DNA of 64,000 nt from Orobanche coerulescens (GCA_033398695.1 CM065818.1:34744001-34808000), one strand, 5' to 3'. Shown: positions 45,150 to 57,255, counted from the first letter of the stretch. The notes: generated by a model not told the origin, from the letters alone. Program-made: numbers and translations.

Positions 45150-45672
45150 AACTCGTGATGTTCGAAAAACTACTAGCGAGGCAAAATTAATTTTAGCTAA
45201 TATATTTTTAAACTTAGATCATAAAGTTTGTATATGCTCCGATGCTTGGAGTGATCATTGGGAAGCAAATTCATATATGGGAATTACTTGTATTTGGATT
45301 GATGATTCTTGGACTATACAAAAGTTTAATTGGGTTTAGAGAGTTTAATATCGCACATACTGCCCAAAATATTTCGCATAAAATTCATACAATTTTATCT
45401 GAATATAATTTAGTACAAAAAAAATTTTCACTTTCTTTTGATAATGCTAGCTCCAATACATCTAGTTTAGAATCATTTATTGCAATACGCGAGCCATCTG
45501 TTGGTGGTAAATTTTTTCATGTTAGGTGCATTTGTCATGTTCTTAGTTTATGTGTTCAAGATGGTTTAACGGTTTTACAAGAAGCATATGCTCTTATCCG
45601 TGAAGCAATAATGTACTTAATTAGACATTCGTCTCTAGGTAAAAAATGGAAAAGATATTGCATAAGAAATAA
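45150..45672 (+). pseudogene. HAT1 transposase, central part
   Basis: Directly after the A2 target duplication the hAT transposase continues: ICSDAWSDHWEANSYMGITCIWIDDSW (first catalytic Asp region), then after a frameshift near 45335 the frame reads FNIAHTAQNISHKIH, SLSFDNASSNTSS and FHVRCICHVLSLCVQDGL. These are the RNase-H-fold blocks of hAT transposases, in order. G2 cuts the frame at 45672. The dimerisation (hATC) domain must lie beyond G2, outside the window. Confidence 0.88.
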
Positions 45673-47830
45673 TGTAGCGACCACTTTTCTAAAATATAAT
45701 TCTTCTAATTTTAAGAAGAATAAATAAAAATTTTGCAGCGGAAATATTTTAAAAAGACAAACTTAATAATCGCAAGTAATAATCCCAAGTCACCATTAAA
45801 TAAAAACATACTTCGACGTGAAATTAAAGCAAATCGAATAATTTTTCATAAAACGTAGCTTGAGGAAAATTATAGTAAATAAATAAATAACAACTCATGA
45901 AGCTTGATCATCCCACACTTAAGCGCATGTCACATCGAGCTCAACCTGAAAGGGGTAAAAAGTGGGGTGAGCTTCCAACACGCTCAGTGTGGAGAGTACA
46001 CAATATGTCTACGTTAATTACTAAATATATTAGTAAGTATAAACAACATGACTAATAAATTCTGAAGCCCGTCGGTTAGCCCGAAGGCTTTATGCACAAT
46101 TAAGTGCTTCTGACTGATTTGCACATTTAAGTGCTTCTGACTGATTGCACATTTAAGTGCTTCTGACTGATTTCACGTGCACATACGAGACAATATATAA
46201 AGCAATTAAAATAAACAAAAGCGTAATAAATCCCCACACCTGGATAAAATGCAGTTCTGGACTTGAATGTGATGAAGATGCTTGACTCGACGATTCTAGG
46301 CCCGTAAATTCTTGTTATTATCTACAATTAATAATAATAATAAATTATTATTATTATTATATGACTGAAAATTAAATTATGAGTGAATAATAATATCAAT
46401 TGAAAAGGTCAACATGTTAAAAGCTTGGTCGAAAGGGACTGATTTTGAATTATAGGAAGCTGAACGGGGTTAATTTGAAGGAATTGAGAAATGCTGGCTA
46501 AAATAAAAAAAAAAGATGCAAAAACGGCTGGGGTCATTTTGTAATTTAGGAAAAAGATATTGGTATAAAACCCTTTTTCTGCAGAACCATCGGTCATCCT
46601 TCTTCCCGATCTCACCCTCCTCTCTCAAACTTCTCTCTCAAAATCTTCCACCCTCTCTGTAAAACACATACACACACCCGACCGAACACACACACACACA
46701 CACACAAATAGAACTACACACACAAAAGCACAGAGATTAAACAAAAGGTTTCGGCTCTTGCCCTCCGATTCTCACTGTTCTCGGTTTCTCTCTCGGCCGG
46801 AAGTAAAACGGCAGAAAGACACACACACAAAAGCTCTCCGACTTACACGCCCATCTCGCGACCGGAGGAAATTTAGGGTTATGGGTTGGCTGATAAAAGG
46901 CCGAGTTGGAGACTGAACATGGTGTTCGAGAAAATACAACCAAACCCACGAACGGTGGACAACAAGGCGGCCGCGGTCGCGACTCAGGTAAGGGTTTTAA
47001 CTGGGATCGATGAACATGAGTGGGGTGAAGGGGTTCAGGCTTAATTTCGGGCCTATTGAATCAGATTCTGGGTTGTGCTTGCGGGTTTGGATCTGAAAAA
47101 AGGGACTGGATTTGGGGTTGGTCGAACAGGGGAAATCTGGGTTTGATTGATTTACAGAATCAATAGTAGGAAAGGAGGATAGATGGATAAAATATGAAGA
47201 TGAACTCACCTTTACCGAAAAGGAGGGTTGACCAGTCGATGGTTGGGAAGAGAAGTGAAAGTATTATTGTGTACTCTGTATATTGGCTACAGGGTAGAAT
47301 ACAGTATTTATACTGTATTAGAAATTAGGTATAGGGTAGAAAAGCTGGGGAAAAAATAGGTGGGTTTTGAGATGTTCTTTGGGCTAGGAAAAGAGTTTGG
47401 GCCAGCTCATTAAATTGGACTAGTAAAGGAATTTGGGTCAACAATAATAATAATAATTGAGTTTAGAAAAATAAACAATAAATATAATCGGGCTGAATTA
47501 AATAATAATAATATTAATGATAGTAATAGTAATAATATTAAATAATAATATTATTTAGCTTGTACAATATTTTGGGCAACAATTAATATTGTTTAAAAAT
47601 TTGACTCGGGCCTAGAAATGTCGATATGAAACGATGAGTTTAAAATGAGAAATGAAACGAAACGAAATGAATCACATGACGTGTCATGAATTATAATGAC
47701 ATAAATGGATTTGCATGATCATGAGAATGAAATGAATTAAATGACAAAATTATTCGGGCATTAATTTAATAAAATTGAACATGTTTTCTATAATTCACAA
47801 TAAATGTATATGCGAAATCGGGGCGTTACA
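45673..47830 (-). repeat. G2 3' LTR
   Basis: TGTAGCGACCAC...GGGGCGTTACA on the plus strand, identical in start to 63733 onward. It contains three ~27-bp repeats (GCACATTTAAGTGCTTCTGACTGATT) at about 46092-46175, (AC)n tracts at about 46665-46725, and a TATA box on the minus strand (47305-47312). No CG-N2-CG palindrome array is present. The polypurine tract (complement of 47831-47846) abuts the right side. Confidence 0.9.
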
Positions 47831-47832
47831 AC

Positions 47833-48273
47833 CTACCCCCCTTTAACAAATTTTCGTCCTCGAAAATTAAGTTTTGTACCTTGAAAAATGAATGTTGGAT
47901 ACTTAGAACGGATCTCCTCTTCACGTTCCCAAGTTGCCTCATTTGGTTCATGACGACTCCATTGAACTTTCACCAATTTAACCTCTTTATTCCGTAACTG
48001 ATGTACCTTACGCTTTAAAACAGCTGTAGGTACCTCCTCATAAGTCAGGTTCTTGGCTACGTGCAACCTTTTGAAATTGCATACATGACCAGGATCATGT
48101 ATGTACTTTCTCAGCATGGAGACGTGAAAGACATTGTGCACTCCCGATAGTTCCAACGGCAATGCCAAACTATATGCAAGATCACCAACACGACCCAAAA
48201 TCTCAAAAGGTCCGATATAACGAGGCTGTAGCTTTCCCTTTTTACCGAATCGTATCACTCCTTTCATCGGCGC
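47833..48273 (-). pseudogene. G2 integrase C-terminus and chromodomain-like tail
   Basis: The frame resumes right after the B2 solo LTR: MKGVIRFGKKGKLQPRYIGPFEILGRVGDLAY, HNVFHVSMLRKY, then LVKVQWSRHEPNEATWEREEEI, a chromodomain-like end typical of Tekay/Del-like chromoviruses. The frame is open to 47833, close to the polypurine tract. The upstream part of the same exon is at 50560; removal of B2 and one GGCGC would restore the junction. Confidence 0.88.
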
Positions 48274-50554
48274 TGTAACACCCCAAACTAGGCGGATATT
48301 ACAGTGCCGTGGACCCCCAGGACCCGGGCGGATGAAATGAATGAATTACGGGGTGAATGTAGTAGAACCACATTACAACATTAATTACTCCGATGAGGAG
48401 TTTCATACAACACACGGGATAATACGAGAATACATGTATATTTTATATGAAGATAAAATACACAACCGAATGAAACGGAATAACCAAGTGAAAATCTGCG
48501 GCGGAAAATAAATGACAACAATAGGAATGGTGAAAGGATTTTGGGCCCCTACTAGTATCACTAGGACTCCTCGACATCAACATGCTATTCCGTGCGTTTG
48601 CCTTGCCATGACGAAAAACAAAATCCCCAAACGGTCGATTCTGAAGAACAACAATCCTCAAGGGTTGAAAAATACAATCATGATTTAAGCGAAGTTATGA
48701 AATATTCTTAGTTATGAATTACGCCGAAGAGGAGTATCATGAAATGCGCCGTAATGTTACGTGCAAGTGTACAACACCCGTCCAGTGTACCTAATTAGTC
48801 TCACGGTGTAACGCTTTCCGTGTGCGGTCTAATGTATCGGTGAACCCAATACATAACCATCATGTGCCCGACTAAAAATTCCACACGGCCACACCGGCCA
48901 CGCAATATGAACCCGGAAGGTCATATGAGCGAGAATGACCACACCGAATATCAATGAATAATAATTGACAAGGCGAGAATGACTCAGAGATGAAAATAAT
49001 AGTGAAGTAAATGACAACTCAATGAAATGATTGGAAGTCGTTCCTTATGATGAAGTGATTAATTGACAATAACAAGTTTTGATACGGTTAATCTGATGAT
49101 GAATGAGTTATGATTATGAATGAACAACAACAAAAGGGATGAATATCCTTTTAACCGAGTAAGAATTAACTTACTCAACACCGGTGATAATTATCCTTCC
49201 ACGAACAACGTCCTAATTGAGATACCGGTCGCTCGAACAACCTTGAATTATACAATATCCAACAACCCGTTCAATATACGAATCAAACACGAATATAACG
49301 AACTCAAAACGTCGATACGATTAAACTAAATCCATTGAGGCATTAAATCAAACACGTTGCGGCCAAACTCCGATTGTTTACAATCAAACCTCAATATACC
49401 AATATCAAATCCCCCAAGAAGTGTTTCAAACCAACAAAATATCTTCAATATGATTAATAATCCAAGACGAATATCCGAAAACGTAATTACAACGACAATT
49501 AATCGAAAACCCCCAATTTCAACTCGATATTCAAAATGTTCTTGAATAATCCCTCAATAATCCAATGAATCCTTATACAAACTCATAATCATATACATAT
49601 CCCTTCATATAACATGATTATAACGTCCAAACATCATATCTCAACACAAAATCGAAGTCCAGGTGTTGAAGGAATTACCTCTTGAAGATCCAACCAATTC
49701 GATCCGATGAAAACGTGTAAAATCGACTATCCAAGCTTCCCAAATGATTGAAGGTGATGAAAAATACACACTCAAATGATAATTGATGAAGAAATCTCTC
49801 CCTCAAGCTATTCTCTCTCGGTTGCAGGTGGAAGAGATGGAAGAAATGGTGAAATGCTCAAAAACGAATTTATAGGGGTTGACTCGGCTGACAGACTCGA
49901 CCGTGTCCGCCTGACACGGTCGCGGCGCGCAGCTGGCCGGCAGGGACTCGACCGTGTCCTGCTTGACACGGTCGCGGTGCGAAGGGCCTTCCGATAGTGA
50001 CCCGTCCGACATCGACTCGGCATGACTCGACCGTGTCTGGAACACGGTCGGGCGTGTCAGCGATCGGCTCGGCTTATCCGGAAGAGTTCGACTCGGCCGT
50101 GCGAGACGACACGGTCGGGTCTGAGACGAAACTCGGCATTTCGGACGATGCAGCACGGGCCGTGTCGGACGACACGGCCGAGTTCGGTCGCGATGATCGC
50201 CAAAACTGAAAAAAATGAGCGGGTGAGTTAAAACGACCATAACTCTCTCGTCCGGACTCCGATTGACTCACCGTTTGAACCATTGGAAAGCTAACTCGAT
50301 GCTCTATAATATTGAAAAGATTTAGAATTTTTGGAGTTACCAAAAATTAATGGTGATCTAGCAAAGTCGAACTCATATGAGGAAAGTTGAAACAATGAAC
50401 AATAACGATACACAACTCGAAGTTTTTCCGAACGGTGAACACGGGTGAATGAACATGATTGATGAATGATTATAAATGAGTGAAAATCCACTGAGTGACA
50501 ATCACCGAATGAAATTACTGAATGATAATGACTGAATTACAACTGGGTATTACA
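48274..50554 (-). repeat. B2: solo LTR of the B family inside G2 integrase
   Basis: It starts TGTAACACCCCAAACTAGG and ends TGGGTATTACA like the B1 LTRs, with perfect duplication GGCGC (48269-48273, 50555-50559). No internal region or second LTR is present, so it is the product of LTR-LTR recombination. Its U3 array (about 49890-50175) uses CGGTCG/CGACCG palindromes where B1 has CGCACG. TATA box on the minus strand at about 49868-49876. Confidence 0.93.
49890..50175. promoter_or_regulatory. CG-N2-CG array (CGGTCG/CGACCG) in B2
   Basis: Inverted pairs of CGACCGTGTC and GACACGGTCG, plus a few CGGCCG, recur about five times, directly upstream (minus orientation) of CCTATAAATT. Long overlapping ORFs on both strands in this stretch are repeat artefacts. 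Confidence 0.8.
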
Positions 50555-50559
50555 GGCGC

Positions 50560-51245
50560 TACCTTCAAGAACACCTTTTCTCCAATCTCAAATTGTATGT
50601 CCTTCCTTCGTTTATCAGCATAAAACTTCTGCCGATCATGGGCAGTCTTAATTCTGGTTCTGGTTTCGGCTATCTTCTTTACAGGCTGCTCGATCAATTC
50701 AGGACCCAAAATCTTTCCTTCTCCAACCTCGCTCCAATAAAGGGGCGATCGACATTTCCTTCCGTACAGAGTCTCATACGGGGCCCTTTGTATAGTCTCT
50801 TGGTAACTATTGTTATAATCAAACTCTACTAACGGCAAAATATTCTCCCAATTCTCACCAGTATCAAGAACACACGCCCTCAACAAATCTTCAAGTGTCT
50901 TGATAGTCCGTTCAGATTGACCATCGGTTTGCAGATGATATGCAGTACTGAAATTCAACTTAGTGCCCAATGCACTCTGAAGACTCTTCCAAAATTTCGA
51001 CGTAAATTGCGGATCTCTATCCGATACGATCGACACTGGAACACCATGTAGCCTCAAAATATCCCGAATATAAATCCGTGCATATTGTTCCATACTATAA
51101 GTCATCCTCACAGGTAGAAAGTGAGATGACTTCGTCAAGCGATCTACTATCACCCAGATAGCATCGTTCTTCCTCACTGTTCGTGGCAGACCAACCACGA
51201 AATCCATTGTGATATGCTCTTATTTTCATTCTGGAATTTCCAACG
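50560..51245 (-). pseudogene. G2 integrase catalytic core
   Basis: Open from 51207: [30 protein letters not shown] (first Asp), VSIVSDRDPQFTSKFW (second Asp), TDGQSERTIKTLEDLLRA (Glu), FDYNNSYQ, APYETLYGRKCRSP, then YADKRRKDIQFEIGEKVFLKVAP, where B2 interrupts the frame. All three catalytic residues are intact, and the domain has no internal stop. Confidence 0.92.
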
Positions 51246-52451
51246 GTTGGAGTAAATCTCATTGTCCGTTGGTGTTCTGCCTTCACTTGCTGACATATCA
51301 TACACCTCTCCACAAATACACCAATGTCCCGTTTCATTCCTCTCCACCAAAAAAACTTCTTCAGGTCGTGGTACATCTTTGTACCTCCCGGGTGAGCGGA
51401 GTATGGTGCATTGTGAGCTTCTTCGAGAATTTGCTTCCTAAGGGATGGATCCTTAGGAACACATAACCTCCCATTATAAGTCAAAACATCATCTGCGACA
51501 ACGATAAATTTCTCAATACTCCCAGCTTGTGCCCGATCTTTCATCTTGCACAAGAACTTGTCACGTGGTTGAGCCTCCTTAATCTTATCCCTCAAGTTTG
51601 GTTGCAAGACCAAAGATGATAGGATTGCTTTCGAACTCTTTAAAGACTCAACTACCTCAATCCTCAACTCGGAGAACTCCTTTATCAAACTCTCCTGATC
51701 GGTCAAGCAAGCTAACTCGCCTCTAGTCTTCCGACTTAAGGCATCAGCTACCACATTAGCCTTACCCGGATGATAATGAATGGTACAATCATAGTCCTTT
51801 ACCAATTCTAACCATTGCCTTTGACTCATGTTAAGATCCTTCTGTGTGAAAAGATACTTCAAACTTTTATGGTCTGTATATCTCGCACTTCCCTCCGTAG
51901 AGATAGTGGCGCCAAATCTTCAGCGCATGTACTACAGCAGCCAACTCCAGATCATGCGTTGGATAGTTCAACTCATGTGGTTTAAGCTGTCTCGATGCAT
52001 AGGCTACTACATTACCATGTTGCATCAAAACACAACCCAAACCCTGCTTTGAGGCATCACTATAAATAACAAAGTCTTCCGTCGGATCAGGAATCGTTAA
52101 TACTGGTGCCAAGGTTAGTCTCCTTTTCAACTCTTGAAAACTTTCCTCGCACCTCTCACTCCATTCAAACCTCACGCCCTTCCTTGTTAATTGGGTCATA
52201 GGAGTGGCGATTTTAGAAAATCCTTCGATAAATCTTCTATAATAGCCAGCTAGGCCCAGAAAGCTACGAACTTCGCTCACATTCTTGGGTACTCCCCAAC
52301 TACTCACTGCTACAACCTTATCGGGATATACCTCAATTCCTTTTGAGGTCACCACATGTCCAAGGAATCCAACTCTATTTAACCAAAACTCACATTTCTT
52401 GAACTTGACATACAACTTCTCTTTGCGAAGTGTATCCAATGTAACCCTCAA
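51245..52451 (-). pseudogene. G2 RT end, RNase H and integrase zinc-binding domain
   Basis: ORF 52451-51867 holds the RT connection ([34 protein letters not shown]) and RNase H ([43 protein letters not shown]). A one-base loss near 51875 shifts the frame in the TDHKSLKY block. ORF 51862-51095 continues with [31 protein letters not shown], and the H2C2 zinc-binding domain ([32 protein letters not shown]-x2-C). A further frameshift near 51255 leads into the core. This region is the intact equivalent of what B1 has lost. Confidence 0.92.
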
Positions 52452-52454
52452 ATG

Positions 52455-52883
52455 CTATTGGTGTTGTTCCTTGTCCTTAGAATACACCAAGATGTCATCT
52501 ATGAAGACGATCACGAACTTATCCAAGTAAGGTTGGAACACCTTGTTCATCAAATCCATAAAGAATTCCGGTGCATTACTCAGACCAAATGGCATCACTA
52601 CAAATTCAAAATGTCCATAACGGGTCCTGAAAGCCGTCTTGGGAATGTCACACTCCCTAATCTTCAATTGGTGGTACCCCAACCGCAAATCGATCTTCGA
52701 AAAGGTTCCGGCTCCCCTCAACTGATCGAATAGGTCCTCGATTCTCGGCAACGGGTATTTATTCTTCACCGTGAGTCGATTCAACTCTCGGTAATCTATA
52801 CACATCCGAAGTGACCCATCCTTCTTTCTTACAAATAGCACTGGTGCACCCCATGGTGACACACTAGGACGAACAAATCCGAG
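52455..52883 (-). pseudogene. G2 reverse transcriptase
   Basis: Same frame as the protease, after an in-frame TAG at 52884-52886. RT motifs in order: [83 protein letters not shown], then the active site [13 protein letters not shown], with both catalytic Asp present. A second in-frame TAG lies at 52455-52457. Confidence 0.92.
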
Positions 52884-53620
52884 CTACAACAACTCTTGAA
52901 TTTGGACCTTCAATTCTTGAAGTTCCCTCGGAGCCATTCTATATGGCGCTTTGGATGTTGGGGCCGCCCCAGGGACCAAATCAATACTAGATTCCACTTG
53001 TCGGTCGGGTGGGACTCCCGGCAAATCTTCTGGAAACACATCCAAAAACTCCCGTACTATAGGTACGTCTGTAGGGGACACCTCATTAGTACGAGTGTCG
53101 ACCAAACTCACCAAGTAACACTGACATTGCTCCTTCCTTAGACTTCTCAGTGCTTTCATAGCACTGATTACTCTGGGTACTGTCCTACTCTTAGTACCAT
53201 AAAAGGTGATCGACTCGCCTTCGGAACACCTCAATGTCACCTTCTTCTCACGGAATCTTATATCGGCATCATGTCTATCGAGCCAGTCCATACCAAGGAT
53301 CACATCAAAATCCACCGAGTTAATTAAATACAGGATAGCGTCAAATTCTCTACCTCCTATCTCAATATTCTCGTCAATCATTCTATTAGTGAGTATGGTA
53401 TCTCCTGACGGTAAGCTAACCTCAAGAGACTCAATAGTTCTAATGTTTCTATGACCAATGGCATGATAAAACTTTGCAGACATAAAAGTATGTGTGGCAC
53501 CAGTGTCAAATAAAACGAACGCAGGCACATTAGAGATCATAAGCATACCTGACACCGTACCAGGATTTTCATTTGCGTCCTTTTCGGTCAAAGAATAAAT
53601 ACGAGCTTTTCCTCCAGAAC
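52884..53620 (-). pseudogene. G2 aspartic protease and linker
   Basis: ORF 53591-52884: PAFVLFDTGATHTFMS is the protease active site (DTG), with DFDVILGMDWLDRHDA as the second conserved block. The linker VFPEDLPGVPP and [14 protein letters not shown] leads to RT. It ends at the TAG in QELL-stop-LGF, a single-base change from Glu. A TAA just upstream (near 53622) separates it from gag in the same frame. Confidence 0.9.
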
Positions 53621-53621
53621 C

Positions 53622-54155
53622 TTAACCTTTGGCCCTTTGGAGATGACAGTTCGAAGATGCATTCCCTGGCTCCTTGCATCTGTAGCAGACACCTTTACCG
53701 TACAGGCAGTCTCCTCCATGATTCTTGCCACACTTCGAGCACTCTGGCTTACTGGTTTGAGGCTTAGGTCCCGAACTTTGATCAACCTTTGCTTGCTTAT
53801 TAGAAACCACGGCCTTATTTTGGTTCTCATTCCAATGCCTCTTACCGGTATTAGGCTTAGTAGACTGTTGCTGATCCAGATTATGGCTAGCCTCAACCTC
53901 TTGAGCTCGAAACACTGTCTCGGTATACGGTAGCACCCCATGACCCTCCATGATGTGACGAATACTCGGGCGTAAACCACTCCGAAACTTAAGGGCCCTC
54001 TTCCGGTCTGTATCCACCATGTGCTCCACAAAGAAGCTGATTTGGTTGAATTTTCTCTCATATTCTTCAACTGTCATCCCTCCTTGTTCGAGATTCCAAA
54101 ACTCTCTCTCCATCTTCTCTCGGTAATGCTGTGGGTAGTATTGTTCCATCACTAT
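53622..54155 (-). pseudogene. G2 gag, C-terminal part
   Basis: Retrotransposon gag core: YYPQHYREKMEREFWNLEQGGMTVEEYERKFNQIS, FVEHMVDTDRKRALKFRSGLR, then a basic linker and a zinc knuckle region (CSKCGKNHGGDCLYGKGVCYRCKEPGNASSNC; the second knuckle has Asn where His is usual). The frame is cut at 54155 by S1; the N-terminal part is at 62924-63294. Together they give one gag gene split by an 8.8-kb copia element. Confidence 0.9.
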
Positions 54156-54240
54156 TGTTGGAACAATATTTTTAAATCATTTTATACATTTTGATGATGC
54201 GTTATTAACCAAAATTTACTTAAACATATTTTTCTTTCAG

Positions 54241-54580
54241 TTAACGTACGTAAACCAAACCTTTATAACATACGTAACATTCACAGTTTCTGTAAGATAT
54301 TTTGTACAGGTAACGTACGTAACACGATCAATATAACGTACGTAACATTTGAACATTCTGATCGTTGCAAAAGTCATTAGCTGTTACAACAAGTCGTCAC
54401 ACTCAACAGATCTCTTACTGGAAGATAACGTACGTAAGCCTACCTTGCGTAACGTACATAATGCATTTTTCAGATTTCTCTGGACCATTTTTCCCTGTTC
54501 GTTACGGCCGCTACTCAAATCATATAACGTACGTAGCGATGATAACGTACGTAATTCAGAGAGCCTAACGTACGTAAGCA
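54241..54580. promoter_or_regulatory. CGTACG palindrome array in S1 5' LTR
   Basis: Nine copies of TAACGTACGTAA or near variants (54243, 54271, 54311, 54334, 54426, 54449, 54526, 54542, 54566) and one ACGGCCGC lie here, ending about 40 bases before the TATA box. Sirevirus LTRs are known to carry repeated palindromic boxes with a CGG-CCG core upstream of the promoter; here the core is CG-TA-CG. Confidence 0.88.
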
Positions 54581-54618
54581 TTGAAACTGCTCCAACGAGA
54601 AATTCAGCTCAAGAAGGC

Positions 54619-54627
54619 TATAAATAG
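54619..54627 (+). promoter_or_regulatory. TATA box of S1 5' LTR
   Basis: TATAAATAG downstream of the palindrome array; the same box is at 62401-62409 in the 3' LTR. Confidence 0.8.
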
Positions 54628-55198
54628 CTCACTTCAAGGATATGGAAAATACACAAGTAATCTGAGCTTACAAGCATACTCAAGTAATTCCAAGCAAATA
54701 TTTCGAGAGTTATACTTATTCTATATTGTGACACGAGAAGATTTGCTCTATTATTTCTAATCTATATTCTTGTATCCAAGAGCGATATATCGTTTAAAGT
54801 CGAGTTCCTACTCGCATTTGTTTCACTGTAAAGGTAATCTTGTACCCGGAAAAACAAGAGAGTTGTAGTGAGGTTGTTCTTGAGCCCGTAAATCAAGAAA
54901 TTATAAGAGTTGTCACTTAACTAGAAAGTGCATTCTAAGGTTCTAAGAAAAGTCCTAGTCGATAAAACTAGGTAGGGGACGTAGGCTTCGTTAATAGCCG
55001 AACCTCTCGAACAAATTCTTGTGTTCTTTCTTTTCCGCATTTTTCTTACTCCGATATTCTAGCTTCCGCACAAAAAGAGTTCAAAACTCTTATCCGCACT
55101 ATTCAACCCCCCTTCTAGTGGCGGTACCAATCTAACAATTGGTATCGGAGTGGTCTCTTTATCACCGGATTAACACCCGCTAGAGAAAATATCCAAAA

Positions 55199-56897
55199 AT
55201 GGCCTTTATCCACTCCTCCGTTGAAGGCAACGCTCTCAATCGCCCTCCCTTCTTCGATGGCTCAAACTTTATGACATGGAAGAAGAAAATGTCCATATTC
55301 ATCCGAGCTCACGACATTGAAATATGGAAGGTCATTGCTCTTGGACCTACCATCCCCAAGAAACCAGATGGCTCGATCAAAAGCTTTGAAGAATACGACG
55401 ATGCTGACTGGAAGAACGATCACTTCAATAGTAAAGCTACTCAACTGCTTTACTGTGCTCTCAACCCAGAGGATCACAACAGGATATCTTCTTGCGAAAC
55501 GGCTAAAGAGATCTGGAAAATGCTCGAAATTGCCCATGAAGGTACGAGTCAAGTGAAGGAAACAAAAATCAATATGCTTCTTCACGATTATGAACTCTTC
55601 ACTATGAAAGAAGATGAAAGCATTACTACCATGCTTGACCGCTTCTCGGCTATCACAAATGGGTTAGCCTCCTTCGGGAAACCTATATCAAGCAGTGATA
55701 AGGCCAAGAAAATCCTTCGATCTCTACCAAGAGAATGGGACGCTACCGTTACGGCTATCATGGAGTCGAAGATCTCAACACCATTGAATTCAGCGCTCTC
55801 ATTGGATCTCTCATCAATTACGAGATTGTCATTAAATCTCGAAGTTAAAACCGAAGCCCAAAGAGAGAGAAAGGATGATCGCCTTCAAAGCAAAAGAAGA
55901 TAGCGATCATGAAGATGAACCTATCGAAGAAGAGGACGAAGAAACCGCCTTTTATGCCAAAAACATAAAGAAATTCAAAAATCTTCTACAAAGGCGTCGG
56001 AGTGACATCAAACAAGAACCAAGGGATGAATCCAAAAAGACTCACTTATCACAAAACAAAAGGTTCGACAATACTTGTCGAAGGTGCGGCGTTCCAGGCC
56101 ATTTTGCTAAAGATTGTCGTGCTGCTGCTCCAATGAGTTCATCTAAACCACCTCACGAAAAGTTCAAAAAGAAGGAAGTCTATGTCGCTACATGGAGCGA
56201 TGATGATGAGGATGATGAACCTCAAGTTCAAACCAATCTTGCACTAATGGCCCGCTCATCCAAAAATAGCGACGAAGAAGTCGAGGTTAGTGATTCTTCT
56301 CATGAAGAACTTCTTGACGCTTTCGAATCTTTAAACAATGAATACGAGAAAGTTTGCAAAATTAATAAAGATTTGAAAAGCAAAATAAAATCTCTTGAAA
56401 GTGAAAATTCAGAATTATTGAAAGATAAGGATGTATCAATTGACCATACAAATTGTTTGGAAACCGAGAAAATTCTGAGAGATGATTTACACAAAACTCA
56501 GAAAGAATTGAAACTTTATGTTAGAAAATTCTCGTGTGGTAATGACAAATTCTAGCAACTATTATTTGGTCAAAAATTTTCTCTTTCAAAACAAGGACTT
56601 GGGTATAATTCATTTCCAATGAAAAAGTCCTTAGAAATTACCACGAAAGATTCGGACATTTTAAAAACGGGAATTCCATCATGTCCAAAATGTTTAAAAC
56701 CAGGACATACCAAAACATACTGTAGAAGTTCTAGACGAACTATAAGGGTCAAACAAATTTGGGTACCAAAAGGGACCGTTGTTAAAAATCAAGTTTTTGT
56801 ATCTAACTCCTCAGGACCCAAATTAGCCTGGGTACCTATAAAACGGAAGAAAATTATTTTTGTAGGTACAAGCAAGGAAGACAACATTATCAAATAA
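55199..56897 (+). pseudogene. S1 gag
   Basis: The start MAFIHSSVEGNALNRPPFFDGSNFMTWKKKM is the usual Sirevirus gag N-terminus. The UBN2-type gag core follows (ATQLLYCALNPEDHNRISSCETAKEIWKMLE, HEGTSQVKETKI, DRFSAITNGL, ILRSLPREWD). A frameshift near 55860 leads to an acidic stretch, a CCHC knuckle CRRCGVPGHFAKDC (about 56071-56112) and a coiled coil. A TAG at 56553 precedes a second knuckle CPKCLKPGHTKTYC (about 56681-56722). Gag and pol would be one polyprotein; it is broken in at least three places. Confidence 0.88.
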
Positions 56898-57255
56898 ATG
56901 GTATGTTGATAGTGGATGTTCAAATCACATGAGTGGGAATGAACATCTCTTCACGGAGCTGAAAAAGGAAGATCGTGGTTGCGTTACCTTTGGATATAAT
57001 AAAAAGGGCCAAATAAAAAGGACAGGTAAAATCGGTAAGAAACCTTTACCTACCATTGAAAATGTTCTATTTGTTGATGGTCTTTGCCATAATCTTCTAA
57101 GTGTTTCCCAACTTTGTGATACCGGTCTTAAATTAATTTTTGAAAGTACGCATAGTACTGCAATGAGAAAGAAACAAATCGTTTTTATTGGTTTACGTTT
57201 TGGAAATATTTACATTGTTGATCTCCAAGATGAATCTTCTTTCAACGAAAAATGA
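56897..57255 (+). pseudogene. S1 protease
   Basis: A one-base insertion near 56896 hides the start. The in-frame active site reads WYVDSGCSNHMSG, the copia DSG motif, followed by NVLFVDGLCHNLLSVSQLCD. A TGA at 57253 separates it from the integrase, in the same frame. Confidence 0.88.

Larger units (their letters stand above)
54156..55137 (+). repeat. S1 5' LTR
   Basis: TGTTGGAACAATATT...CCAATCTAACA, with a CGTACG array at 54241-54580 and TATA box 54619-54627. The tRNA primer site TGGTATCGGAGTGG follows at 55140. Confidence 0.93.

Noticed and set aside
46209..47209. Short minus-strand ORFs in the G2 LTR
   Set aside because: They lie in the LTR promoter and leader region and have no motif. 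They include (AC)n-rich stretches.
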